Shown here: one piece after another, positions 15,623-23,770 of the stretch
Layout of the letters: each line of letters opens with the position of its first letter
Numbering within the stretch: the first letter of the stretch is position 1
NCBI RefSeq assembly: GCF_026341035.1
Contig: NZ_JAPEOQ010000001.1
Location: forward strand, 5,766,001 to 5,830,000
Direction of reading: 5' to 3'
DNA from: Streptomyces sp. NBC_01016
GTDB taxonomy: Bacteria > Actinomycetota > Actinomycetes > Streptomycetales > Streptomycetaceae
Length of the DNA: 64,000 bases
Notes under the pieces: generated by a model
The model's input: only the letters and a program-made list of their open reading frames with translations
Told to the model about the DNA's origin: nothing
The model's database searches: none
Position numbers and translations under genes: made by a program

Positions 15623-17215
15623 TCAGCCCACCGGGACCATCGTGGCGATGGCGTCCTTCACGGACTGCACCTGCGGGCCGATGACCACCTGCACGGTGTG
15701 CGCGTCGAGCTTCACGACGCCGACGGCGCCCAGCTTCTTCAGGCGCGGCTCGTTCACGCGCTCCGCGTCCTCGACCGTCAGTCGGAGCCGGGTGATGCAG
15801 TTGTCGAGGGACGTGATGTTGTCGGCGCCGCCGATCGCGTCGAGGATCGCCACCGCGTCGTACTTCCCTGCGACCAGCTCACGCGGAGCCCCGGACTCGT
15901 CCGCTTCTTCCGCGGGCTCCTCCTCCGTCTCCTCCTCGCGCCCCGGCGTCTTGAGGTCGAAGCGCACGATGGCCCAGCGGAACAGGAAGTAGTAGACGGC
16001 GAACCACACGGCGGCGATGACCGGCACCAGATACCACTTGGTGGTCGTGCCTTGCAGGACGCCGAAGACGAGCCAGTCGATGACATTGCCGTCCGTGTTG
16101 CCGATGAACACCCCGAGGACGGCGGCGGCGAGGAAGCCGAGACCGACGAGGACGGCGTGCAGGAGGTACAGCCACGGCGCGATGAACAGGAACAGGAACT
16201 CCAGCGGCTCGGTGATGCCGCCGACGACACAGGCCACGACACCGGAGACCAGGAGTGCCTTGATCTCGGGGCGCATGCTCTTGCGGGCGCAGTGGTACAT
16301 CGCGAGCGCGGCGCCCGGCAGACCGCCGAGGTAGGCCGCCATCTTGCCCTGCGACAGGAAGTGGGTGGCGTCGGTGACGGCGGCCGTGGGTGGCTTGGAG
16401 CAGTTCAGCTGCGCGTAGAACATGTTCAGGGCGCCGGAGACATGGTCCCCGCACACCGCGCCCGAGCCGCCGACGTCCGTGAAGCGGAACATCGCGACGA
16501 GGATGTGGTGCAGGCCCACCGGGCGCAGCAGCACCTCGCCCATGCCGAAGAAGAACGGTCCGAAGACCCCCGCGTGACCGATCGCGCGGCCCAGGTCGGT
16601 GATCCAGCCGTTGAACGTCGGCCACACCAGCGGGATGAGCAGACCGAGCACGCTCAGCGTGAGCGCGGAGATGATCGGCACGAAGCGCAGGCCACCGAAG
16701 AAGGCCAGCGCGTCGGGCATCCGCTGCGTACGGAACCGCTGGTGGAGCAGGCTGACAACGATGCCAACGGCGACCGCGCCGAGGAGGCCCGTATCGATGG
16801 ACTGGATGCCGATGACATCGGCGATGCCGTAGTGGGCGATCGCCTTCTCGTCGTCGAAGTCCACGCCCTTGGCGGTGAGGTAGAAGTTCACCGCCAGGTT
16901 CATCGCGGCGTAGCCGACGAAGCCGGAGAAGGCGGCCACGCCCTTGTCCTCCCGGGCGAGCCCGAGGGGGATGGCCATCGCGAACATCACGGGCAGGAAC
17001 TGGAAGGCGACCTGGCCGGTGTTGGCCATCCACGTGAAGACCAGGTGGAAGCCCTGGCCCTGAAGGAAGGTCAGGTTGCCGGTGACGGCGTCGCTGGAGA
17101 GCGAGGAGCCGATGCCCAGCATGATGCCGCAGAACGCGAGCAGCGCCACGGGGAGCATGAACGTTTTGCCGAGGCTCTGGAGGAACTCCCAGAGCGCGGC
17201 CTTGGTCTTCTGCAT
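15623..17215 (-). CDS. malX: PTS maltose/glucose-type permease, EIIC-EIIB (MalX-like)
   Basis: 530 residues from ATG 17215, which aligns with the E. coli MalX start; an in-frame GTG at 17257 preceded by AGGTGG is an alternative. Residues about 1-410 form the membrane EIIC domain (LGKTFMLPVALLAFCGIML, then VGGITEPLEFLFLF with the substrate-linked GITEP). A charged E-rich linker leads to EIIB, whose phosphorylated cysteine is in SLDNCITRLRLTV. No EIIA domain is present, so EIIA-Crr must act in trans. malY is downstream and a TetR gene is divergent. Confidence 0.9.
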   Translation of the reverse strand: MQKTKAALWEFLQSLGKTFMLPVALLAFCGIMLGIGSSLSSDAVTGNLTFLQGQGFHLVFTWMANTGQVAFQFLPVMFAMAIPLGLAREDKGVAAFSGFVGYAAMNLAVNFYLTAKGVDFDDEKAIAHYGIADVIGIQSIDTGLLGAVAVGIVVSLLHQRFRTQRMPDALAFFGGLRFVPIISALTLSVLGLLIPLVWPTFNGWITDLGRAIGHAGVFGPFFFGMGEVLLRPVGLHHILVAMFRFTDVGGSGAVCGDHVSGALNMFYAQLNCSKPPTAAVTDATHFLSQGKMAAYLGGLPGAALAMYHCARKSMRPEIKALLVSGVVACVVGGITEPLEFLFLFIAPWLYLLHAVLVGLGFLAAAVLGVFIGNTDGNVIDWLVFGVLQGTTTKWYLVPVIAAVWFAVYYFLFRWAIVRFDLKTPGREEETEEEPAEEADESGAPRELVAGKYDAVAILDAIGGADNITSLDNCITRLRLTVEDAERVNEPRLKKLGAVGVVKLDAHTVQVVIGPQVQSVKDAIATMVPVG

Positions 17216-17551
17216 GGGGGGTCTATCGTCTTTCGGGCCTGGACGGGAGGCTGGCACAAGTCGGCCACCTGGTCACAAGCCGACCGGAGCGGCCGGTCAC
17301 CTGCCGCGTACAGGGATCGCCCGTCGAGCGGCGTCGAGGGTGTCCGATCCGCCGAGACGGATGAGATCACAGCAGGTCGCGCCATGTCTATGGCCAATCT
17401 CGCCCGCCGTGAGCCCTGGTGCTCGAAGGCCACCTCAGCCCTGGTCCTTGAACGTCACCTCCGAGGCCGCGGTGATACGTGCGCCCATGTTGCGCCGCAT
17501 CATCTCCATCACTGATTGAAAAGTGTGCCGCGCCGTGCTGTCCTGTGCCCC
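17216..17551. other. divergent promoter region between malX and the TetR gene
   Basis: 336 bases without a convincing gene. It holds inverted repeats GACCGG/CCGGTC (17282-17298, 5-nt spacer) and GCCAT/ATGGC (17381-17394), either of which could be an operator. A 24-codon minus ORF (17435-17509) is present but unsupported. No DasR-type dre site was found. Confidence 0.45.
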
Positions 17552-18145
17552 ATGCCCACCGACACCACACGGGCGGCACTGCTCGACGCCGCCGAACGGC
17601 TCTTCCTCACCAAGGGATACGAGCAGGTGTCGGTCCGTGCGGTCAACGCGGCGGCGGGCATGAACCCGGCCGCGGTCCACTACCACTTCGGCGCCAAGGA
17701 AGACCTGGTCGCCGCGCTGCTGCAGAGCCGGCTCGGCCCGCTGTGGGCGCAGCCGCTCGCCGACGTGGAGCGCAGGACGGCCGACGGAGAGACGCCGCGC
17801 GTCGAGGAGTTCGTCGACGTACTTGTTCGTCCGCTCGACGAGCTGACCCGGACACCGCACGGCCGCATGCTGCTGCACCTGCTCGCCCGCGTCGTGCTGA
17901 GCCGCCGTGAACTCCCCTTCGACGAGCGGTGGTTCGGGCACCGGCCGTGGAGCGAGCTGCTGTGTGCCGCGCGGCCCGATCTCTCCCGGGCGCAGGCCGG
18001 GCACCGCCTGCGCATGACGTTCGACCTGCTGCTCCAGCTCTACGGGGAGCCGCAGTTGGCCACCGCCGAGTTGGGCGGCACCCCCCGGCCTCCGGCTGAG
18101 GCGGTCATTGCCTTCGTCGCGGCGGGCCTGAACGCCCCACAGTGA
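17552..18145 (+). CDS. TetR-family regulator
   Basis: 197 residues from ATG 17552. The N-terminal helix-turn-helix (AALLDAAERLFLTKGYEQVSVRAVNAAAGM, then AAVHYHFGAKEDLVAALL) is textbook TetR. The C-terminal ligand domain contains WFGHRPWSELLCAARPDLS. It is divergent from malXY and its stop overlaps an in-frame GTG of the downstream flavin oxidoreductase, so it most likely controls that gene and perhaps malXY. Confidence 0.9.
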   Translation: MPTDTTRAALLDAAERLFLTKGYEQVSVRAVNAAAGMNPAAVHYHFGAKEDLVAALLQSRLGPLWAQPLADVERRTADGETPRVEEFVDVLVRPLDELTRTPHGRMLLHLLARVVLSRRELPFDERWFGHRPWSELLCAARPDLSRAQAGHRLRMTFDLLLQLYGEPQLATAELGGTPRPPAEAVIAFVAAGLNAPQ

Positions 18146-18171
18146 ACCGACAGTTGAGGAGTTGCACAGCC

Positions 18172-19410
18172 ATGAGCACAGCAGACTCCACCCGCGACAC
18201 CACCGGGTCCACGCCCGACCTGCTCGCCCCCGCGCGCCTCGGCCCCCTGACCCTCCGCAACCGCGTGATCAAGGCGGCCACCTTCGAGGGGGTCACTCGC
18301 GACGCGCTCGTCAGTGACCGGCTCATCGAGTATCACCGGCGACCCGCTGCCGGCGGTGTCGGCATGACGACCGTCGCGTACTGTGCCGTCGCCCCCGAAG
18401 GACGTACCGAACGCGACCAGATCCACATGCGGCCCGAGGCCGTTCCGGGCCTGCGCCGGCTCACCGAGGCCGTGCACGCGGAGGGCGCCGCGATCTCGGC
18501 GCAGATCGGCCACGCGGGACCCGTCGCCGACCCCGTATCCAACGGGCTGCCCGCGCTCGCGCCCAGCCGCTTCCTGAACCTGCAGTCCTTCCGCTTCGCC
18601 CGCCCGGCCACCCGCGAAGACATCGCACGTGTCACCCGCGCCCACGCCCGCGCGGCCCGCACCGCGGTCGAGGCCGGATTCGACGCGGTGGAGATCCACC
18701 TCGGCCACAACTACTTCGCGAGCTCCTTCCTCAGCCCGAGGCTCAACAAGCGCAAGGACGAGTACGGCGGCACCCTCGCGAACCGGGCCAGGGTCGCCCG
18801 GGGCGTGGCCCGCGCGGTCCGCGACGAGGTCGGCGACGAGATCGCGATCACCGCCAAGCTCAACATGGACGACGGCGTGTCCGGCGGCATCTGGCTCGAC
18901 GAGAGCCTGCGCACCGCCGCCTGGCTGGAGGCCGACGGCAGCGTCGACGCCCTCGAACTCACCGCGGGCAGCTCCCTGCTGAACCCCATGTACCTGTTCC
19001 GCGGCGGCGCGCCCGTGCGCCAGTTCGCGGCGACGTTCCCCCAGCCCCAGCGCTTCGGCATCGAGCGCGTCGGAAAGAAGTTCATCCGCGCCTACCCCTA
19101 CGAGGAGGCGTTCCTGCTCCCCTCGGCACGCCAGTTCCGGGCCGCGCTGAAACTGCCGCTGATCCTGCTCGGCGGCATCGCGGACCGCGAGACCGCCGAA
19201 CAGGCCATGACCGAGGGCTTCGAGTTCGTGGCGATGGGCCGCGCGCTCCTGCGCGAACCCGACCTCATCAACCGCTTCGCCGAGGACCGCGCCGCGGACC
19301 GGCCCACGCACTCGCTGTGCATCCACTGCAACCGCTGCATGCCCACCATCTACACCGGTACGCGCTGTGTCCTGATCGAGCCGGAACCCTTCCACGCGCG
19401 CGGCCACTGA
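18172..19410 (+). CDS. NADH:flavin oxidoreductase, old yellow enzyme family
   Basis: 412 residues from ATG 18172, with GAGGAG about 11 nt upstream; GTG 18142 overlapping the TetR stop is a longer alternative. Single FMN-binding TIM barrel: LGPLTLRNRVIKAATFEG at the start, ISAQIGHAGP, the active-site FDAVEIHLGHNYFASSFLSP, then LILLGGIADRETAE and FVAMGRALLREPDL (phosphate binding), and a C-terminal cysteine pair CIHCNRCM. It reduces activated C=C bonds; substrate unknown. Probably in an operon with the TetR gene. Confidence 0.9.
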   Translation: MSTADSTRDTTGSTPDLLAPARLGPLTLRNRVIKAATFEGVTRDALVSDRLIEYHRRPAAGGVGMTTVAYCAVAPEGRTERDQIHMRPEAVPGLRRLTEAVHAEGAAISAQIGHAGPVADPVSNGLPALAPSRFLNLQSFRFARPATREDIARVTRAHARAARTAVEAGFDAVEIHLGHNYFASSFLSPRLNKRKDEYGGTLANRARVARGVARAVRDEVGDEIAITAKLNMDDGVSGGIWLDESLRTAAWLEADGSVDALELTAGSSLLNPMYLFRGGAPVRQFAATFPQPQRFGIERVGKKFIRAYPYEEAFLLPSARQFRAALKLPLILLGGIADRETAEQAMTEGFEFVAMGRALLREPDLINRFAEDRAADRPTHSLCIHCNRCMPTIYTGTRCVLIEPEPFHARGH

Positions 19411-19458
19411 GTACGTGGCGCACGACCAGTGAGTATGTGACCCCACGCGCGCCGGGTG

Positions 19459-20112
19459 TCACTTCCGCCAGAACAGATGGTGTCGCACCGCGCCCGTCGG
19501 GCTCGGTACGACATCGAGGTGGAAGCGGTCGAGCAGGTCGTCGGGGGAGTCCCAGAGCTTGGAGCCGGAGCCGAGCTTGATGCCGTCCGCGACCGCCACG
19601 TGCAGGGTGTCGACGAGGTCGGCCTCGAGGAACTCGCGGACGGTGGTGGCCCCACCGCCCAGCCGGATGTCCTTGCCCTGCGCCGCCACCCTGGCCTGCT
19701 TGAGGACGGTGCCAGGATCGGCGTCGACGAAGTGGAACGTGGTGTCCGAGAGCGTGATCGACGGGCGCGTGTGGTGGGTCATCACGAACACCGGAGTGTG
19801 GAACGGCGGCTCCTCACCCCACCATCCGCGCCACTCGTCGTCCTGCCAGGGCCCGTGCTGCGGCCCGAACTTGCCCCGGCCCATGATCTCGGCGCCGATG
19901 TTGTGGTGGAAGTCCCGCGTCAGATAGTCGTCGATGCCGCGGGAGCCCCCCGGTTCCGTGCGATTGGGCCAGCTCGCCGTGGCCCCGGCCCAGGCGAACA
20001 TGTTCCCCGGGTCGGCGTGTCCGAACGGCCGCTCAAGGCTCTGACCCTGACCGGCGCCGAAACCGTCCGCGGACACGTTGAAATTCTGGACCTTCAACAG
20101 TTGCTGTTTCAC
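19459..20112 (-). CDS. RibD C-terminal/dihydrofolate-reductase-like protein
   Basis: 217 residues. VQNFNVSADGFGAG near the N-terminus, AEIMGRGKFGP, PVFVMTHHTRPSI and DIRLGGGATTVREFLEADLVD are the usual marks of the stand-alone RibD_C/DHFR-like proteins common in Streptomyces. These bind NADPH, but most have no proven substrate. It is an isolated gene, convergent with the flavin oxidoreductase. Confidence 0.87.
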   Translation of the reverse strand: MKQQLLKVQNFNVSADGFGAGQGQSLERPFGHADPGNMFAWAGATASWPNRTEPGGSRGIDDYLTRDFHHNIGAEIMGRGKFGPQHGPWQDDEWRGWWGEEPPFHTPVFVMTHHTRPSITLSDTTFHFVDADPGTVLKQARVAAQGKDIRLGGGATTVREFLEADLVDTLHVAVADGIKLGSGSKLWDSPDDLLDRFHLDVVPSPTGAVRHHLFWRK

Positions 20113-20190
20113 GGGGCTCCTCCTACGTGATCGACAACTGTGAGACTGCCACGGCGAACGAGACTCATCGCGCAGGCGACGAGCGGGGTG

Positions 20191-20925
20191 TCACGCGGCG
20201 CCGTCCTTCGCCCCGGCCTTCTCCACCGCCTTGTCCTGTCCGGCCTTGGTGTCCGCGCCGGCCTTGCTGTCCGTGGCCTTCGCGGACGTGCCGGTAGCGG
20301 GCAGGGCGACGTAGAACACCGAACGCTGCTGCCGGGTGCGCTCGGCGCGGGCCTTGGCGACCAGGGCCTCCAGCGTGTTGCGGACCACCTTGGTGCTGAA
20401 CTCCCGCTTGGGGTGCTTCTTTTCCAGCGTCGCGGTGATCTCGGCGGCCGAGCGCGGGCTGGTCTCGGCGCCCAGCTGGGACACGATGAGCTCGACCAGC
20501 GTGGAGCCCTGCGGCTCGGTCTTCTCGGCGGCGGGCGCGGCGGGCGCGCTGGGCTTGGTGGCTGCCGCGGCCTTGGCGGGCTTCGCGGTCTTGGCCGCCT
20601 TCGCGGGGGCTCCGGCCGTCTTCTTGGCCTGCGCGGGCTTCGCCGCCGTCGTGTCCCGTGCCTTCTGGCGCGGAACCTTGCCCGCGGCCTTGCCGGCCGG
20701 CTTCTCCGCGAGGGGCGCCGGAAGGGGCGGGAGATTCCCGCTGCCGAGGGACTTCAGCATGCTCTCCAGCAGCGTGCGGTTCTCCTCGAGGGTGCCCAAC
20801 TGGGCCTGCAGCGCGGAGATTTCCTCGCTGATCCGCTTCAACTCGCTCTCGTTGTTGGCGATGTCGTCCTGGATCCGGTCGGCGTAACGGGACTTGAGCT
20901 CGGTCTGGTGCGTGGTGTCCGCCAT
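20191..20925 (-). CDS. coiled-coil, Ala/Lys-rich protein with a winged-helix-like C-terminal part
   Basis: 244 residues from ATG 20925; the frame is open upstream but without coding character. Three regions: residues 1-60 are a heptad-like coiled coil (KSRYADRIQDDIANNESELK); residues about 70-140 are a low-complexity K/A/P segment resembling histone-like tails; residues about 145-210 read like a winged helix (LVELIVSQLGAETSPRSAAE, FSTKVVRNTLEALVAKA). A second K/A tail ends the protein. A nucleoid-associated or regulatory DNA-binding role is likely. Conserved in streptomycetes by my recollection. Confidence 0.7.
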   Translation of the reverse strand: MADTTHQTELKSRYADRIQDDIANNESELKRISEEISALQAQLGTLEENRTLLESMLKSLGSGNLPPLPAPLAEKPAGKAAGKVPRQKARDTTAAKPAQAKKTAGAPAKAAKTAKPAKAAAATKPSAPAAPAAEKTEPQGSTLVELIVSQLGAETSPRSAAEITATLEKKHPKREFSTKVVRNTLEALVAKARAERTRQQRSVFYVALPATGTSAKATDSKAGADTKAGQDKAVEKAGAKDGAA

Positions 20926-21076
20926 GATGGCTCGCTTCCGTGGAAAGGAGTGATCTGTCGGTGTGTGCACGTGTGTGCTGTAGGGCCGGATGGTACTCAC
21001 CCGGGTGCCCATCATGTGGCACGTCAGCGCAGATCGGTCTCCTTTTACGGTACGGGAGTTGGCGTGTTGACGCGCA

Positions 21077-21916
21077 TCAGGGCTTGCGTCCGATGCCGCC
21101 GAAGCTGCTGACGGGCTCCGGGAGTTCACCCTCGACGTCATCGGGGCGCCACTGGGACACCGAGGTCAGACCCGGTTCGACCAGCTCGAATCCCTCGAAG
21201 AAGCGACCGATCTGCTCGGGGGTGCGATTGGTGCGCGGGTTGTCACTGGTGCTGTTCCACTGTTCGACCATCGCGCGGGTGGATTCGGGGTGGTATGCCT
21301 CGGTACTGTCGCACAGAACCAGGTGACTGCCGCTGGGCAGCGCGCTCTTGAGTTCCTCGACGATCGTGTAGGCGCGGTCGTCGGTGACATGGGCGACGAC
21401 CCCGAGCAGCATCAGGGCGATGGGACGGGTGAAGTCCAGCGTGTCCCCGGCCTGCCGGAGGATGTCGGCGGGGTCGGTCAGATCGGCCTCGATGTAGTCG
21501 GTGGCTCCCTGCGGAGTGCTGGTCAGCAGGGCCTCAGCGTGCCGCAGCACGACCGGGTCGTGGTCGACGTAGACGATGCGCGCCGTGGGGTCGTGGCGCT
21601 GTGCCACGTCGTGGGTGTTGTCGATGGTGGGCAGCCCGGTGCCGATGTCGAGGAACTGGTCGATGCCCACGTCCCGTACGAGGTGGGAGACGGTACGGGC
21701 GAGGAAGGCGCGCTGCGCGCGGGCCACGTGCACGATCTCCGCGTTGACCTGCTGAATGGCATCGCCTACCTGGCGGTCGACCTCGTAGCAGTCCTTGCCG
21801 CCGAGCCAGTAGTTCCAGATGCGGGCCGAATGCGGGGAGTCACTGTCGATCAGCGGACGGTCCTGGGGCACGAGTCGCTCCGAAGGGTCGATGGGTCGCC
21901 GTGGGTCACGTGTCAA
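21077..21916 (-). CDS. SAM-dependent methyltransferase, DUF574/S-adenosyl methyltransferase family
   Basis: 279 residues. The family fingerprint is clear: SARIWNYWLGGKDCYEVDR near the N-terminus, then FLARTVSHLVRDVGIDQFLD, IGTGLPTIDNTHDVAQ (SAM-binding glycine loop), VYVDHDPVVLRHAEALL and FEGFELVEPGLTSVSQWRP. These enzymes are abundant and often multicopy in Streptomyces; targets are largely unknown. It stands alone, with no partner gene. Confidence 0.92.
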   Translation of the reverse strand: MTRDPRRPIDPSERLVPQDRPLIDSDSPHSARIWNYWLGGKDCYEVDRQVGDAIQQVNAEIVHVARAQRAFLARTVSHLVRDVGIDQFLDIGTGLPTIDNTHDVAQRHDPTARIVYVDHDPVVLRHAEALLTSTPQGATDYIEADLTDPADILRQAGDTLDFTRPIALMLLGVVAHVTDDRAYTIVEELKSALPSGSHLVLCDSTEAYHPESTRAMVEQWNSTSDNPRTNRTPEQIGRFFEGFELVEPGLTSVSQWRPDDVEGELPEPVSSFGGIGRKP

Positions 21917-22014
21917 CCAGGGTATTCCATGCGGCAGTTGAGGCGGTGGTGAGGTGTGGGGCTGCGTGGTGTGCGAGGTGGTGGCCGGCGTGGCCGGTAC
22001 GTGGGTGGGTGTGA

Positions 22015-22029
22015 CGCCGGTGACCGGCG
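22015..22029. promoter_or_regulatory. inverted repeat CGCCGGT-g-ACCGGCG
   Basis: Seven-bp perfect arms around one base (eight counting the flanking A/T), in the gap between the methyltransferase and the GntR gene. Could be an operator for the GntR-TauE unit; no further support. Confidence 0.3.
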
Positions 22030-22091
22030 TTGCCCCCTACGGCTGCCGCTCCGTCGCAGGTCAGACGTTTGTGCAGGTCGGAGGGGGTGGC

Positions 22092-22107
22092 GTAACACCC
22101 GCGAAAC
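22092..22107 (+). promoter_or_regulatory. possible GlnR box (GTAAC-n6-GAAAC)
   Basis: GTAAC (22092-22096), six bases, GAAAC (22103-22107) matches one a-b half of the Streptomyces GlnR consensus gTnAc-n6-GaAAc. It lies about 52 bp before the GntR start. A second pair with correct spacing is not present, so the match is partial. Confidence 0.35.
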
Positions 22108-22158
22108 ATCAGAGGGCGTACGGTCTGCCGTCACATGCACCACGGAGAAGGGACGGGC

Positions 22159-22884
22159 ATGGAAGACCGTGACGGATCGCGGGCCGACCGGGCACGCCGC
22201 GTCGCCGACGTGCTGCGCCAGCGCATCGTCGACGGCGCGTACGAGGGTGTGCTGCCGGACGAGCGCGCCCTCGGCCGGTCCCTCGGGGCCACCCGCAACG
22301 CCGTGCGCGAGGCGCTGAACATGTTGCGGGACGAGGGTGTCGTGACCCGGCGGCGTGGCATCGGCACCCTCGTGACCGGCCACAAGGCCGGCCACGGACT
22401 CGCCCGACTGGTCGGCCTCGCCGAGGAGTTGACCGCGTACGGCACGGTCAGCAACGAGGTGCGCGAGGCACGCGTCGTGCCGCACGCCCCGCCCGCGATC
22501 ACGCAACGCCTCTGCCTCCCGGAGCGCTCCGAGGCGGTCTACATCGAGCGCCTGAGATCACTCGACGCGGATCCGCTCTCCCTGGACTCGACCTGGCTCG
22601 CCCCCGACATCGGCCGCCCGCTGCTCGACCGCCACCTGGCGGGCCGCGATCTGTTCGCGCTCATCGAGGAGACCAGCGGCACGCGGCTCGGCAGCGCCGA
22701 GGTGACCGTGCACGCCGTCACCGCGGACCCGGACACCGCGCGCCTCCTGGGAGTGGCGGAGGGCGCCGCGCTGTTCACCATCGACCGGCTGACCCGGCTC
22801 GCGGACGGCCGCCCGGTCGACGCCGAGTCACTGCGGGTGCGCGCGGACCGCTTCGCCCTGCGGGCCGTCCTGCCGAGGGACTGA
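22159..22884 (+). CDS. GntR-family regulator, HutC subfamily
   Basis: 241 residues from ATG 22159 (AGAAGGGA upstream; ATG 22135 is a longer alternative). Winged helix at residues about 12-75 (LRQRIVDGAYEGVLPDERAL, then GATRNAVREALNMLRDEGVV and GIGTLVTG), followed by a UTRA effector domain (SEAVYIERLRSLDADPLSLD; DLFALIEETSGTRLGSAEVT; AALFTIDRLTRLADGRPVD). It starts a unit with the TauE/SafE permease 82 bp downstream and probably regulates it. Confidence 0.9.
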   Translation: MEDRDGSRADRARRVADVLRQRIVDGAYEGVLPDERALGRSLGATRNAVREALNMLRDEGVVTRRRGIGTLVTGHKAGHGLARLVGLAEELTAYGTVSNEVREARVVPHAPPAITQRLCLPERSEAVYIERLRSLDADPLSLDSTWLAPDIGRPLLDRHLAGRDLFALIEETSGTRLGSAEVTVHAVTADPDTARLLGVAEGAALFTIDRLTRLADGRPVDAESLRVRADRFALRAVLPRD

Positions 22885-22898
22885 CGGAGCCGATCATG

Positions 22899-22958
22899 CG
22901 AAGCGAACCACGAAGCGAACGACAAAGCGAACGACGAAGAGAACAACAGAGCGGGCGG
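22899..22958. repeat. 12-bp imperfect tandem repeat, about 4.5 copies
   Basis: Units CGAAGCGAACCA, CGAAGCGAACGA, CAAAGCGAACGA and CGAAGAGAACAA, then a degenerate CAGAGCGGGCGG, fill almost the whole gap between the GntR stop and the TauE start. Purine-rich on the + strand, unlike neighbouring sequence. Likely slippage product; an effect on translation of the downstream gene is possible. Confidence 0.85.
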
Positions 22959-22966
22959 TAGCGCAC

Positions 22967-23728
22967 ATGACCCTGGACACCACACACCTGGTCCTCCTCG
23001 CGGTGGCCGGGCTGCTCGGCGGCATCGGGATCACCGCCATCGGACCCGGCGGAGTGCTGCCCACCATCGGCCTGTTCCTGTTCTCCGGCCTCACGCCCTC
23101 GGGCGTGGCGGGCACCGCGATCGTCACCCACGTCGCCACGGGCCTGCTCGGCACGGCGGCGTACGCCCGGTCGGGACAGCTCCGCGACCCGGGAACCCGG
23201 CGCTGCGCCGCCGCACTCGCCGGAGCCGCACTCGTGGGGGCGCCGCTGGGCGTGCTGTGCAACACCCTGGTCGCAGGGCGCGGCTTCGGGATCCTGCTGG
23301 CCTGCGCGGTCGTCGTCACCGGCATCCTGGTGTGGGTGCGCGACCGGCGCGCTCCGGAGGGTGCCGAGCGGGCGCACATCCCGATGGGCCGCACGGTCCT
23401 GATCGGCGTCGTCGTCGCGGTCGTCGCGGGCCTCTTCGGGCTCGGCGGCCCCATGCTGAGCGTGCCACTGCTCGTGGTGGCCGGGCTGCCGGTCCTGTCG
23501 TCGCTGGCCGCCGCCCAGGCCCAGTCGATCGTCATCGCGAGCGTGGGCACGGTGGCGTATGTGCTGCACGGATCCGTCGACTGGCGGCTCGCGGCCCTGG
23601 TGGGCATCCCGGAACTGGTCGGCGTGCTCATCGGCTGGCGCATCGCACACGCCATCCCGGCCCGACGCCTGAAGTACGCGATGGTGGCCTTCCTCCTGCT
23701 GTCGGCGCCGTTCCTGGCCCTGCACTGA
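22967..23728 (+). CDS. TauE/SafE-family sulfite/organic-anion exporter
   Basis: 253 residues with about eight hydrophobic segments. GLLGGIGITAIGPGGVLPT at the N-terminus and VVAGLFGLGGPMLSVPLLVV in the middle are the duplicated glycine/proline half-repeats of the family. Members export sulfite, sulfoacetate or related anions, though many are uncharacterised. It follows the GntR gene. The sequence around its stop codon is duplicated downstream. Confidence 0.88.
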   Translation: MTLDTTHLVLLAVAGLLGGIGITAIGPGGVLPTIGLFLFSGLTPSGVAGTAIVTHVATGLLGTAAYARSGQLRDPGTRRCAAALAGAALVGAPLGVLCNTLVAGRGFGILLACAVVVTGILVWVRDRRAPEGAERAHIPMGRTVLIGVVVAVVAGLFGLGGPMLSVPLLVVAGLPVLSSLAAAQAQSIVIASVGTVAYVLHGSVDWRLAALVGIPELVGVLIGWRIAHAIPARRLKYAMVAFLLLSAPFLALH

Positions 23729-23760
23729 ACAGGGCCTATTGCCCTGCACTGAACAAGGCC
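23717..23760. repeat. 20-bp direct repeat spanning the TauE stop codon
   Basis: GCCCTGCACTGAACAGGGCC (23717-23736) recurs at 23741-23760 with one mismatch (period 24). The first copy contains the real TGA stop. Confidence 0.85.
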
Positions 23761-23770
23761 CCGCCGCGCG

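Noticed and set aside
17435..17509. 24-codon minus ORF upstream of malX, considered as a leader peptide or gene remnant
   Set aside because: No good RBS, about 180 bases from malX, and no recognisable homology.
15611..17515. A 634-codon plus-strand frame opposite malX
   Set aside because: Asp/His/Arg-rich shadow of the permease gene; no plausible protein features.
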